The notes under the pieces: generated by a model | What the model saw: the letters and a program-made list of their open reading frames with translations, nothing else | Told to the model about the DNA's origin: nothing | The model's database searches: none | Translations under genes and position numbers: made by a program | DNA from: CAIKLP01 sp965279595 | GTDB taxonomy: Bacteria; Bacteroidota; Bacteroidia; Sphingobacteriales; Sphingobacteriaceae | Assembly (NCBI GenBank): GCA_965279595.1 | Contig: OZ257246.1 | Coordinates: 2,046,001-2,110,000 of the forward strand | Length of the DNA: 64,000 nt | Direction of reading: 5' to 3' | In this document: positions 16,461 to 24,937 of the stretch, one piece after another | Numbering within the stretch: position 1 is the first letter of the stretch | Layout: every line of letters begins with the position of its first letter

Positions 16461-17923
16461 CTATCTATTTTTTGATACCCACTTTGCTCATTTCCATCAC
16501 CATAAAAAAATGGTGATCCTAAATCATAAGACTGACTTTCTAACGATTGAAAGCTGTGAAATGTTGTTTTGCCTTTAGTAATATCAAAGTTAAACATTTG
16601 TTCTTTAATTGAACGACCATCAAATGCTTGTGCATTCCATTTAATTTCTTGTTTACCTGGAGGTAGACTTATTCTGCTGTAACATATGCTATACGGTAAA
16701 GTTTGCCAATTTCGAGTATCCGCTTTTTCAGTAATTGCATTGACAACTCCTACTAAAGCACCTAAATCTTGATTTTGATTTCTGGCAGTATATTCAGCCG
16801 CTTTTTTTGTCGCAAGTCTTAATAAAGAATTACTTAATTCTCTTAACATTCTATCATCTAGTGTTTTAAATGCTATTTTATTGATATTTTCAGCAATTTC
16901 AAGTGGATAGTTTTTGTTGTTATAACTTAAACTTGCTGATTTAAAGTATGGTTTTCTCTCCACATATTTTGGAAATGCGACTCTTACAAATTCTAAATCA
17001 CTTAAACCTCCTTGCCCTTCATTATTTTCATTGGCAGGTAATGGGAAAGGAAAACTCATTCCTAGTTCAGGATTAGCAAATGTTACATAACCGCCTTGCC
17101 CTTTTACAACACTAAAATTGATGCTATTCTCCGATTTTACTGGACCTAAACCATTATTCCAAAAGAAAACTAAGTCACCATTATTGGCAGGTCTAGCTTC
17201 GAATTTTAGATTATATTTTTCTTCATACCTTTTGCCCTCATCTTCAAACCCTGTTTTATAGGCTGAATGAATAAGGTCTTTTTTTAATTGAATAGGGATA
17301 TCAATTCCAAATTGACCAACATAGCTGTTTTCATAAGCTTCAGCTGCATTTCTATAAGCGATGAAAGCATTATTATAGTCTTTGTCTGATTCATATATAA
17401 TGCCCATCAAATTCAATGAAAAAGCATCAACTGAGTATCTGTTTTTCTTTGAATATTTATCATTTAATTGTTGAATACGAAGGTTAATTTTTCTGCATTC
17501 TACCAATGCTTCGTCTTTTTGTTTAAGCTGCAAATAATTAATAGCCTTATAATAATGGATCATTACTTTTTCAAAATCTTCACCTTGATAAGGAGTGTTC
17601 ATTTGGTTGCTAATGAGTGCTAAAGCTTGGGTAGCAGGACTTTTTTGATAATCTTCTATTAAGTTATCAGCTGTATTAAAATAAATATTACTTTGTTCAT
17701 AATTGCCTAAAAGTGCTTCAATAGTACCTCTATTTAGATTATATAATAATTTATTTTTCCCTTCTGGTCCCTTTTTATCTTTTTCAAGAAAAGCTTTCGC
17801 TTTTTCTAATTCTCCTGATTCAAAGTTATTGTTGAATTCCGCTAGTTTTTGATAATATGTAGCACATGCAGTCAATAGGAATGACATGCAGATAATAATA
17901 AAAATTGGGAAGTGCTTTTTCAC
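16457..17923 (-). CDS. COG3014-like lipoprotein with TPR-like helices
   Basis: The 488-residue protein has a lipoprotein signal with lipobox LLTAC (Cys20). Its N-terminal half is helical with TPR-like units (residues ~25-210, including FAYRNAAEAYENS), and its C-terminal half contains family segments such as GDLVFFWNNGLGPVKSE, FPKYVERKPYFKSA and LPYSICYSRISLPPGKQ. I assign it to the uncharacterised COG3014 family from these. In several proteobacteria COG3014 genes adjoin an lpoB-like gene, as here (102 bases apart). A role in cell-wall synthesis control is an inference from that pairing. Confidence 0.8.
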   Translation of the reverse strand: MKKHFPIFIIICMSFLLTACATYYQKLAEFNNNFESGELEKAKAFLEKDKKGPEGKNKLLYNLNRGTIEALLGNYEQSNIYFNTADNLIEDYQKSPATQALALISNQMNTPYQGEDFEKVMIHYYKAINYLQLKQKDEALVECRKINLRIQQLNDKYSKKNRYSVDAFSLNLMGIIYESDKDYNNAFIAYRNAAEAYENSYVGQFGIDIPIQLKKDLIHSAYKTGFEDEGKRYEEKYNLKFEARPANNGDLVFFWNNGLGPVKSENSINFSVVKGQGGYVTFANPELGMSFPFPLPANENNEGQGGLSDLEFVRVAFPKYVERKPYFKSASLSYNNKNYPLEIAENINKIAFKTLDDRMLRELSNSLLRLATKKAAEYTARNQNQDLGALVGVVNAITEKADTRNWQTLPYSICYSRISLPPGKQEIKWNAQAFDGRSIKEQMFNFDITKGKTTFHSFQSLESQSYDLGSPFFYGDGNEQSGYQKIDR

Positions 17924-18025
17924 AAAAGTATTGGATAAATAGGATTACTTAATTGATTCTAATTTTCTTATTAAATGAAAGGCAAAGAATTTACTTTGCC
18001 TTTCATTTGAATTGATTGACTTAAA

Positions 18026-18613
18026 TTAATTCGTAATAGCTTTTTTTATTTTTTTGTCACCTAACCAAACCTTCTCATTTGTTTGAAGGTCAGTTAATTC
18101 TAAATTAATTTGATAAAAAACTACTTTATTTTTACCATTTTGATCTACAATAGAAGTAATGACACCATTCAACATAAAATCAGCTCCTTTTTCTAAGCCC
18201 CATTTTTTCTTAGTTTCTTCTGAAGAAAATGTTTGTTGATCATTGCGTTCATCACGTAACTCTTTACGAGCTTCACCTGCTTGAACAACAGATACTAAAC
18301 CTGAATTAATAAATGCTTTTTCAATATCCTTGATAAAAGTTTCTGATTCAATGTGTTCAGTAGTTTTGTTTCTAATATTGCCTACTATAATTGTTGGTTT
18401 TTTACCTTTAGCAGCAGTAAAATCAGTTCTCCAAGGTCTTGACATACAATCACTAATCATTTCATTTGAAACTAAACGGGAATCAGTATCATTCCATCTA
18501 CCACTTAAATCTGTTTGCTGTGTAGGATCAATACGTTCTACTTTTTTTGATTTACATGCCGTAAATATTGAGGTTGCGGCTAAAAATGCGATTACTAATG
18601 TTGTTTTTTTCAT
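18026..18613 (-). CDS. LpoB-like outer-membrane lipoprotein
   Basis: The 195-residue protein has a lipoprotein signal (FTAC, Cys20) and an LpoB/YcfM-type domain: DLSGRWNDTDSRLVSNEMI, PWRTDF, PTIIVGNIRNKTTEHIES, IEKAFINSGL and a final segment ending LTDLQTNEKVWLGDKKIKK. In E. coli LpoB spans from the outer membrane to activate the peptidoglycan synthase PBP1B. Whether the same partner exists here is unknown, and the family is widely distributed outside species where this was shown. It is first in the series lpoB-like, COG3014-like, rhodanese, mnmD, pyrD. Confidence 0.85.
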   Translation of the reverse strand: MKKTTLVIAFLAATSIFTACKSKKVERIDPTQQTDLSGRWNDTDSRLVSNEMISDCMSRPWRTDFTAAKGKKPTIIVGNIRNKTTEHIESETFIKDIEKAFINSGLVSVVQAGEARKELRDERNDQQTFSSEETKKKWGLEKGADFMLNGVITSIVDQNGKNKVVFYQINLELTDLQTNEKVWLGDKKIKKAITN

Positions 18614-18695
18614 GTCCTTTTTTTTATTAGATAGGGCTTATCTGGTTTTATAATTTAAATCTGTTTATTGTTTGGAATAACGTAACTATTCATTT

Positions 18696-18703
18696 CAAAT
18701 ATA
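18696..18703 (-). promoter_or_regulatory. Candidate -7 box for the lpoB-like gene series
   Basis: On the minus strand the octamer reads TATATTTG, matching TAnnTTTG, and would give a leader of about 75 bases. No TTG is found 19 bases further upstream, so only one box supports it. Confidence 0.4.
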
Positions 18704-18801
18704 TAACATTAAATAAAATTTTAATCGTTGACAGTTTAGCTAACAACTTACCCTTATCCAATTAAATAATTCTCTTAAACCAAATGAAATCGATATTTTG
18801 T

Positions 18802-18809
18802 TATTTTTG
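18802..18809 (+). promoter_or_regulatory. Candidate -7 box for valS
   Basis: TATTTTTG followed by CAA matches TAnnTTTG and its usual 3' extension. The predicted start near 18816 leaves a leader of about 26 bases before the valS ATG at 18842. The -33 position (18780-18782) does not match TTG. Confidence 0.5.
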
Positions 18810-18841
18810 CAATCTTATTGATCAGTGGAAAATTAGCGAAA

Positions 18842-21520
18842 ATGACAATTTCAAAGACATACAGCCCAAAAGAGGCAGAAAATAAATGGTACAGCTATTG
18901 GATGGAAAATAACTTTTTTCATTCAGTTCCAGATGAAAGAGAGCCTTATACTATTGTGATTCCACCCCCAAATGTAACAGGAGTTTTGCATATGGGACAC
19001 ATGTTGAATAATACTATTCAAGATGTTTTGATTCGTAGGGCAAGAATGTTAGGTAAAAATGCATGTTGGGTACCTGGTACTGACCATGCTTCAATTGCAA
19101 CAGAAGCAAAGGTGGTTGCTTTACTAAAAGAAAAGGGAATTGAAAAGAAAGATATTAGCAGAGAAGAATTTTTAAAATATGCTTATGAGTGGAAAAATAA
19201 GTATGGCGGAATTATTTTAGATCAGTTAAAAAAATTAGGAGCTTCATGTGATTGGGAACGAACCAAGTTTACTATGGATTTGGATTTATCTGAATCTGTA
19301 ATTGACACATTTATTTATTTATATAATGAAGGATTGATTTACCGTGGAATCAGAATGGTAAATTGGGATCCAAAAGGATTAACTGCAGTTTCTGATGAAG
19401 AAGTTATAAGAAAAGAAGTAAATCAAAAATTAGTTTACATCAATTATCAATTAGTTGATGATTCAAAATCTTTTTTAACTATTGCTACTACTAGACCAGA
19501 AACAATTATGGCTGATGCAGCCATCTGTATCAATCCTAAAGATGAACGATATTTTCATCTACATGGTAAAAAAGTTTTTATTCCATTAATAAAAAAAGAA
19601 ATACCAATAATTTTAGATGAATATGTGGATATCAGTTTTGGAACTGGATGTTTAAAGGTTACACCTGCGCATGATATCAATGATTATGAATTAGGATTAC
19701 GTCATCATTTACCAGTAATAGATATTTTAAATGATAATGGGACGCTCAACGAGAAGGCTCAAATATTAGTTAATGAGGATCGATTCATTGCAAGAAAAAA
19801 AATTATTGTTTTAATAGAAGAAGCAGGCCAATTACAAAAAGTAGAAGAATATAAATCGCAAGTAGGATATGCTGAAAGAACAGATTCTGTAATTGAACCC
19901 AAACTATCATTACAATGGTTTTGTAAGATGGAAGAGATGGCTAAACCAGCATTAGAAGTTGTATTGAATGGTGAGGTTAAATTAATTCCAGAAAAGTATG
20001 CAAACACCTATAAGCATTGGATGGAGAATGTAAAAGATTGGTGTATTTCTCGACAATTATGGTGGGGTCAACAAATTCCAGCTTGGTATGCACCAACTGG
20101 TGAAGTAATGGTAGCTAAAACAAGAGAACAAGCATTTGAAAAATTCAAGAATGCTGGTTCAAAATTTAGTGATTTAAAACCAGAAGACATAAAGCAAGAT
20201 GAGGATGTAGTTGATACTTGGTTCTCTTCTTGGTTATGGCCAATTTCTGTTTTTGATAGTCAAGTTTTTGCTGATCCAAGTAAAGGAGGTAATAAAGAAT
20301 TAAATTATTATTACCCAACAAATGATTTGGTAACAGGTCCCGATATTTTGTTTTTTTGGGTAGCTAGAATGATCATGGCTGGTCAGAAATTCAAAAATCA
20401 AATACCTTTTAAAAATGTTTATTTAACAGGAATTGTACGTGATAAAATAGGGCGTAAAATGTCCAAAAGTTTAGGGAATTCACCAGACCCAATTGAATTG
20501 ATGGATCAGTATGGAGCTGATGGTGTAAGGGTAGGTATGTTATTATGTGCACCTGCTGGAAATGATTTAATGTTTGATGAAACATATTGTGAACAAGGCA
20601 GAAATTTTTCTAATAAAATTTGGAATGCATTTAGGTTAGTGAAAGGATTTAAGGTTGATTCTAATTTAGTTAATAAAAACCAGTTAGCAAATCATTGGTT
20701 TGAAGCAAGATTAAATGAATCTCTTTCTGAAATTGAAAATCATTTTTCGAATTATCGTTTATCAGAAGCTTTAATGGCTACCTATAAACTTGTATGGGAC
20801 GATTTTTGTGCATGGTATTTAGAAATGATAAAACCGGCATTTGTGAAGCAGGAAAATGGAGAAACATTGCAAGATGCCCTAGATCAAGAAACATATGACT
20901 TTTTAATACAAAAGCTTTCTCAGATTCTATCTTTAATACATCCATTTATGCCATTCATCTCAGAAGAGCTTTGGCATGATGAAGAACTTTTTGAAAAAAG
21001 ATCAAAAAATGATTGTTGCATGTTATCTGCGTTCCCAAAAGCTAAAGATTTTGATATGCAAATTTTACATGATGTTGTTAAAGTGAAACAAATTATTTCA
21101 GAAGTTAGAAATATCAGAAACGCTAATCAAATAGCACCAAAGGAGAGTTTACCTTTATCTATCAAATCAAGTAATATAGAAGCTTATAAATCTGCTGAAC
21201 ATATATTAACTAAACTTGCAAATTTGAATAGTATAGAATATGTAAGCGAAAATATTTTAGGTGCAAGTACATTCATGGTAAATACTGATGAGTTTTTTGT
21301 TTCATTAAGTACAAATGTGGACCCTGAACAAGAGCGTCAGAAAGCATTAGCTGAAATTGAATATTTGAAAGGATTTTTGCAGTCTGTAGACAAGAAATTA
21401 TTGAATGAAAAATTTGTTCAAAATGCAAAACCAGAAGTAATTGAAAATGAGAAAAAGAAAAAGGCAGATGCAGAAAAGAAAATTAAATTGTTGATGGAGT
21501 TGGTTAATGGAGGGAATTGA
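18842..21520 (+). CDS. valS: Valyl-tRNA synthetase
   Basis: The cytoplasmic enzyme charges tRNA-Val. I choose the ATG at 18842 because the residues encoded before it, back to a TTG at 18818, are not part of the family and begin at the predicted transcript start. The 892-residue product shows the class I motifs HMGH at 50-53 inside PPPNVTGVLHMGHML and KMSKSLGN near residue 540, the editing-domain segment TTRPETIMADAA, GTGCLKVTPAHDINDYELG, DVVDTWFSSWLWP, and a C-terminal coiled coil rich in Lys and Glu. Length and order are those of a complete ValS. Confidence 0.98.
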   Translation: MTISKTYSPKEAENKWYSYWMENNFFHSVPDEREPYTIVIPPPNVTGVLHMGHMLNNTIQDVLIRRARMLGKNACWVPGTDHASIATEAKVVALLKEKGIEKKDISREEFLKYAYEWKNKYGGIILDQLKKLGASCDWERTKFTMDLDLSESVIDTFIYLYNEGLIYRGIRMVNWDPKGLTAVSDEEVIRKEVNQKLVYINYQLVDDSKSFLTIATTRPETIMADAAICINPKDERYFHLHGKKVFIPLIKKEIPIILDEYVDISFGTGCLKVTPAHDINDYELGLRHHLPVIDILNDNGTLNEKAQILVNEDRFIARKKIIVLIEEAGQLQKVEEYKSQVGYAERTDSVIEPKLSLQWFCKMEEMAKPALEVVLNGEVKLIPEKYANTYKHWMENVKDWCISRQLWWGQQIPAWYAPTGEVMVAKTREQAFEKFKNAGSKFSDLKPEDIKQDEDVVDTWFSSWLWPISVFDSQVFADPSKGGNKELNYYYPTNDLVTGPDILFFWVARMIMAGQKFKNQIPFKNVYLTGIVRDKIGRKMSKSLGNSPDPIELMDQYGADGVRVGMLLCAPAGNDLMFDETYCEQGRNFSNKIWNAFRLVKGFKVDSNLVNKNQLANHWFEARLNESLSEIENHFSNYRLSEALMATYKLVWDDFCAWYLEMIKPAFVKQENGETLQDALDQETYDFLIQKLSQILSLIHPFMPFISEELWHDEELFEKRSKNDCCMLSAFPKAKDFDMQILHDVVKVKQIISEVRNIRNANQIAPKESLPLSIKSSNIEAYKSAEHILTKLANLNSIEYVSENILGASTFMVNTDEFFVSLSTNVDPEQERQKALAEIEYLKGFLQSVDKKLLNEKFVQNAKPEVIENEKKKKADAEKKIKLLMELVNGGN

Positions 21521-21597
21521 AATTAGTATAGATTGATAATTATTTATCAAATTGAGTTTATAAAATTAAGGTATCAAATTAACTTTCAGTTTTTTTT

Positions 21598-22044
21598 ATG
21601 GAATTAATACCACTCAATTTACCAGCTTTCCCCTTTAAATTAAAAGAAAAAAACGGCCAATTTTTTTTATTTGATGAACAACGGAAAAAGGAAGTTTTAT
21701 TAACACCAGAAGAGTGGGTGAGACAGCATTTTGTTCAATATTTAATTTTGAAGAAAGGCTATCCGAAATCTCTAATAGCTATTGAGAAAGGAATGCTGTT
21801 AAATGAGTTGCAAAAGCGAACAGATATATTGGTTTATAATAGGAACCATGAGCCAAGTATTATAATTGAATGTAAAGCTCCTCATATACCAATAACACAA
21901 TCTGTTTTTGATCAAGTTGCTAGATACAATAGCAAGTATCAAATGAAATATTTAGTTGTTAGTAATGGCTTAGAACATTTTTATTGTGAAATGGATTATA
22001 TAAACCAATCCTATCAGTTTATTGAAGATTTGCCAAATTATTAA
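21598..22044 (+). CDS. Stand-alone HSDR_N (type I restriction R-subunit N-terminal-like) domain protein
   Basis: The protein has 148 residues, only the length of the nuclease-like N-terminal domain of HsdR and without any helicase part. A PD-(D/E)xK pattern is present: Asp76 in QKRTDILVY and Glu91/Lys93 in IIIECKAP. The segment VRQHFVQYLILKKGYP at the N-terminal side and YLVVSNGLEHFY later are typical of the family. There is no modification or specificity subunit nearby, and it lies between valS and holA, so it is unlikely to be a restriction system. A DNA maintenance role is possible but unproven; I believe this gene next to holA is a recurring arrangement in the phylum. Confidence 0.85.
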   Translation: MELIPLNLPAFPFKLKEKNGQFFLFDEQRKKEVLLTPEEWVRQHFVQYLILKKGYPKSLIAIEKGMLLNELQKRTDILVYNRNHEPSIIIECKAPHIPITQSVFDQVARYNSKYQMKYLVVSNGLEHFYCEMDYINQSYQFIEDLPNY

Positions 22045-22081
22045 TTCAATTTTTGAAATGATTCTATCACAAATTATATTT

Positions 22082-22089
22082 TATATTTG
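22082..22089 (+). promoter_or_regulatory. Candidate -7 box immediately before holA
   Basis: TATATTTG matches TAnnTTTG and ends only four bases before the holA start codon at 22094. If used, transcription would begin at or next to the ATG, giving a leaderless message. No TTG lies at 19-base spacing. Confidence 0.45.
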
Positions 22090-22093
22090 ATTC

Positions 22094-23116
22094 ATGACAG
22101 TAGAAATAATACTTTCAGATATTTCTCAAAGGAAATTCAAACCCATTTATTTTTTACATGGTGATGAATCTTATTATATAGATTTAATTGCAGATGAAAT
22201 TGAGAAGTCAGTACTAAATGAAGCAGAGAAAGGATTTAACCAGACAGTATTATATGGTAAGGACACAGATTTATTAACTATATTATCTACAGCAAAACGA
22301 TTTCCAATGATGTCGGATTACCAAGTGGTAATTGTTAAAGAAGCACAGAATATAAAATTTGGTAAAGAAGAAAAAAAGGAGCAAGACCCATTTGCAGCAT
22401 ATATCGAGAATCCATTGAAGAGTACAATTCTTGTTTTTTGTTATAAACATGGTTCACTGGATAAAAGATTGAAGATTGCTAAATTGATTGATAAGCATGC
22501 TATTTTATTCGAATCAAAAAAATTATATGATTCTAAAATTGCAGAATGGGTTCAACAATATGTACATGGTTTAAATTTGAAAATTGAACCCAAAGCAGCT
22601 GCATTGATCCCTGAATATTTGGGTAATGATTTATCCAAAGTAGCTAATGAACTTTCAAAACTTGCTATCAATACGGAAAAGGGGAAAACTATTTCAGTTG
22701 ATGATATAGAAAAAAATATCGGGATAAGTAAAGAATTTAATGTTTTTGAATTAAATACTGCTTTGGGTAGGAGAGATGTTTTGAAAGCAAATAGAATTAT
22801 CGATTATTTCGCTGCAAATAAAAAAGACAATCCATTGGTTGTAGTGTTGGGGGCTTTAAATGGATATTTTAGTAAAATATTTTTATATCATTTTTTACAA
22901 GATAAATCCAGAGCAAATGTAGCAGCTGCTTTAAAAGTTAATCCGTTTTTTGTGCAAGATTATGAGTTAGCAGCAAGGAGTTATAATTTAGAAAAAACTT
23001 GTCAAGTTATTTCGATTTTAAAGAATTTCGACTTGAAATCTAAAGGTGTTGGAAACACTGGGAATACAGAGGAAGGGGAATTGATGAAAGAATTAATTTG
23101 GCAAATTATTCACTAG
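22094..23116 (+). CDS. holA: DNA polymerase III subunit delta
   Basis: Delta is the clamp-loader subunit that opens the sliding clamp. The 340-residue product follows the family: an N-terminal nucleotide-fold segment IYFLHGDESYYID, the TAKRFPMMSDYQVVIVKEA segment, KLIDKHAILFESKKLYD, the WVQQYVHGLNLKIEPKAAAL helix region, GNDLSKVANELSKLAI and the C-terminal collar domain with FELNTALGRRD. Divergent sequence between phyla is normal for HolA. It lies 49 bases after the HSDR_N gene. Confidence 0.92.
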   Translation: MTVEIILSDISQRKFKPIYFLHGDESYYIDLIADEIEKSVLNEAEKGFNQTVLYGKDTDLLTILSTAKRFPMMSDYQVVIVKEAQNIKFGKEEKKEQDPFAAYIENPLKSTILVFCYKHGSLDKRLKIAKLIDKHAILFESKKLYDSKIAEWVQQYVHGLNLKIEPKAAALIPEYLGNDLSKVANELSKLAINTEKGKTISVDDIEKNIGISKEFNVFELNTALGRRDVLKANRIIDYFAANKKDNPLVVVLGALNGYFSKIFLYHFLQDKSRANVAAALKVNPFFVQDYELAARSYNLEKTCQVISILKNFDLKSKGVGNTGNTEEGELMKELIWQIIH

Positions 23117-23205
23117 AATATTTTTTTATAAGGAATTGCATCTTCAATTGGTAGTATAAGTACTACATTTTTAAAAATAGTTTTAAATTAAAAATTTACA
23201 TAAAA

Positions 23206-23616
23206 ATGAATTATTGGCTTGTAAAATCGGAACCACATAAATATTCTTGGGAGCAATTTTTAATTGATAAAAAAACCGTTTGGGATGGGGTGAGAAATTA
23301 TCAAGCAAGGAACAATTTAAGAGAAATGAAAAAGGGCGATTTGCTTTTTTTCTATCACAGTAATGAAGGAAAAGAAATTGTAGGAATTGCAAAAGTGTCG
23401 AAAGAACACTATCAGGACCCAACTACGGATAATATTAATTGGTTAGTTGTAGAATTGGTTCCATATAAAACATTAAAAAAATCTGTAACCTTAGAACAGA
23501 TTAAAGCGGATAAGCAACTGAAAGAAATTGCTTTGGTGCGTCAAGGTAGACTTTCAGTAATGCCATTGAAAGCTCCGGAATTTGATAGAATTATTGCTAT
23601 TTCTGAACAAAAATAA
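23206..23616 (+). CDS. EVE-domain protein
   Basis: The 136-residue protein is a single EVE (PUA-like) domain. It starts MNYWLVKSEPHKYSWEQF, followed by WDGVRNYQARNNLREMKKGD, LLFFYHSNEGKEIVGIAKV and a last part reading QGRLSVMPLKAPEFDRII. The family binds modified bases in DNA or RNA, and Trp/aromatic residues lining the pocket are retained here (WDGVRNYQ). It is cytoplasmic. Its exact ligand is unknown. It follows holA on the same strand after 89 bases. Confidence 0.93.
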   Translation: MNYWLVKSEPHKYSWEQFLIDKKTVWDGVRNYQARNNLREMKKGDLLFFYHSNEGKEIVGIAKVSKEHYQDPTTDNINWLVVELVPYKTLKKSVTLEQIKADKQLKEIALVRQGRLSVMPLKAPEFDRIIAISEQK

Positions 23617-23715
23617 TTTTTTCAAATCCTTGAATTGAAACTCCATTTGTAGTTTTAATATTACATCTTGATGTACTTCTGATATAAGTCATATAAAACT
23701 CCAATCGTATTTTGG

Positions 23716-23723
23716 TAATTTTG
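23716..23723 (+). promoter_or_regulatory. Candidate -7 box for the outer-membrane barrel gene
   Basis: TAATTTTG matches TAnnTTTG and would give a leader of about 79 bases for the gene starting at 23809. I see no -33 TTG at the right spacing, so support is weak. Confidence 0.35.
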
Positions 23724-23808
23724 TGCCGTTGAGTTTCAATAAGATAAACCCAACGTTAATTTATTTCGTATTTGAAATAATTTTAATGCAAAAACAAATT
23801 ATCAAAAA

Positions 23809-24528
23809 ATGAAAGTTTTTTCAAGCAAATTAATTTTACTACTCATTATTATTTCTATTCCAGTTGGATCTTCATGGAGTATTTCATATCAAAAGAAAGC
23901 AAAATTTAGGCATTTTGTAAAAGACTTACAGAGTGGAATTACCATTGGAGTAAATGCAGGATCAGTGAGCAAAAATTTACTTTCTCATGCTGATTTTCAA
24001 TATGAAAAATACAGCTCTAGCTTGGAGCTAATGATGTCAAAAGAATTAAATAAATCATTTTTACTTGAAGGTAATATCAGATTGGGAGGAGACTTGCAAG
24101 GACAAAATGAAAATAGTGTATTAAATTTAAGTGAAACTTATTTAATCAGTAAACCAATTGATGTTACATTAAGCTTAGCTTATGAAAAAATGATTCAACC
24201 GCGTTTAAGCATATCGGGTTCTGCAGGTTTAGGAATTATAAGATATGGGTTACAATATGTTGGTCCTGAATATTCAATAAAGAATGATCACGTCGATTAT
24301 CGCTTAATTTACCCATTGACGGTAGCAATGAAATTTGATTTAAGTAAAAGATTAGCAATTGGTGGGGGTTATAAATACTATCTTACATTTAATGATAAGT
24401 TTGATGGTTTGGTAAAAGGTTTTAATAAGGATACTTATTCATTTGCTTATGTGGGTGCCTATTTCAAATTAACGAAAAGCAAATTCTCAAGAAGAAGTTC
24501 ATTCTCTCGTTATTGTCCTCGTTTTTAA
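23809..24528 (+). CDS. Putative outer-membrane beta-barrel protein
   Basis: The 239-residue protein begins with a signal peptide (FSSKLILLLIIISIPVGSSWS) and continues as alternating short strands rich in Tyr, Gly and Ser, such as QSGITIGVNAGSVSKN, FLLEGNIRLGGDL, LSISGSAGLGIIRYGLQY, LAIGGGYKYYLTF and YSFAYVGAYFKL. This is the pattern of a small outer-membrane barrel of about eight strands. The end is unusual: after the last strand comes a basic tail SKFSRRSSFSRYCPRF. I cannot name a family. It stands alone, convergent with the small cytochrome gene. Confidence 0.75.
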   Translation: MKVFSSKLILLLIIISIPVGSSWSISYQKKAKFRHFVKDLQSGITIGVNAGSVSKNLLSHADFQYEKYSSSLELMMSKELNKSFLLEGNIRLGGDLQGQNENSVLNLSETYLISKPIDVTLSLAYEKMIQPRLSISGSAGLGIIRYGLQYVGPEYSIKNDHVDYRLIYPLTVAMKFDLSKRLAIGGGYKYYLTFNDKFDGLVKGFNKDTYSFAYVGAYFKLTKSKFSRRSSFSRYCPRF

Positions 24529-24544
24529 TAAATAAATAAAGTTT

Positions 24545-24877
24545 TTATTTTACTTGACTTTTACTTACCAGGTAAGCTAAAATTTCATCTTTCATATTAA
24601 GATCAATCACTTCTCTTCCTGCATTTTCATTGGTCTTTCTGACCATGATTGGAACAATTTTATTCCATCCCTCTATATTTTCTGAATTAGGAGATTTTAA
24701 TTCATGACAAGAGCCACAATAGGTTTCATAATTTCTTTGACCTGCAGAAATAGGAGCAAGTGAAGTAACAGGAAAATTATTTTTCACTATTGTTTCCTTT
24801 GGCAGGTTATTAACTACAGTTTTGGATTTGCATGCAAAAACCAATAATGTACTTGCTAATAGAATATTTTTTTTCAT
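24545..24877 (-). CDS. Small mono-heme c-type cytochrome lipoprotein
   Basis: The 110-residue protein has a lipoprotein signal (LVFAC, Cys16) and one heme c site, CGSCH at 54-58, in the context GQRNYETYCGSCHEL. The ISAGQRNYETYCGSCH layout and a following VPIMVRK, whose Met may be the distal ligand, fit a small class I cytochrome. It should carry electrons in the periplasm, anchored to a membrane by its lipid. It lies just downstream of, and on the same strand as, two T9SS proteins that also carry Cys-x-Cys-His-like motifs, but a terminator separates it from them. Confidence 0.88.
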   Translation of the reverse strand: MKKNILLASTLLVFACKSKTVVNNLPKETIVKNNFPVTSLAPISAGQRNYETYCGSCHELKSPNSENIEGWNKIVPIMVRKTNENAGREVIDLNMKDEILAYLVSKSQVK

Positions 24878-24894
24878 GGGAAGTTTTAGATTTC

Positions 24895-24932
24895 AAAAAA
24901 AAAGGCTTCACATTTATTGTAAAGCCTTTTTT
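24895..24932 (-). terminator. Rho-independent terminator after the 262-residue T9SS protein
   Basis: Read on the minus strand, AGGCTTTACA and TGTGAAGCCT form a stem with one mismatch around a short AT loop, followed by about ten T residues (24903-24895). It begins within a few bases of the gene end at 24938, so it should end transcription before the small cytochrome gene. Confidence 0.8.
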
Positions 24933-24937
24933 GGAAT

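Noticed and set aside
18818..18841. TTG start eight codons upstream of valS
   Set aside because: It coincides with the predicted transcript start and the residues are not part of the family; ATG at 18842 is preferred.
21533..21550. Palindrome after valS (seven-base arms, four-base loop)
   Set aside because: Arms are mostly A-T and no T run follows on either side, so it is not a convincing terminator.
23183..23422. Minus-strand frame of 79 codons over the start of the EVE gene
   Set aside because: Antisense to a clearly coding frame and without family features.
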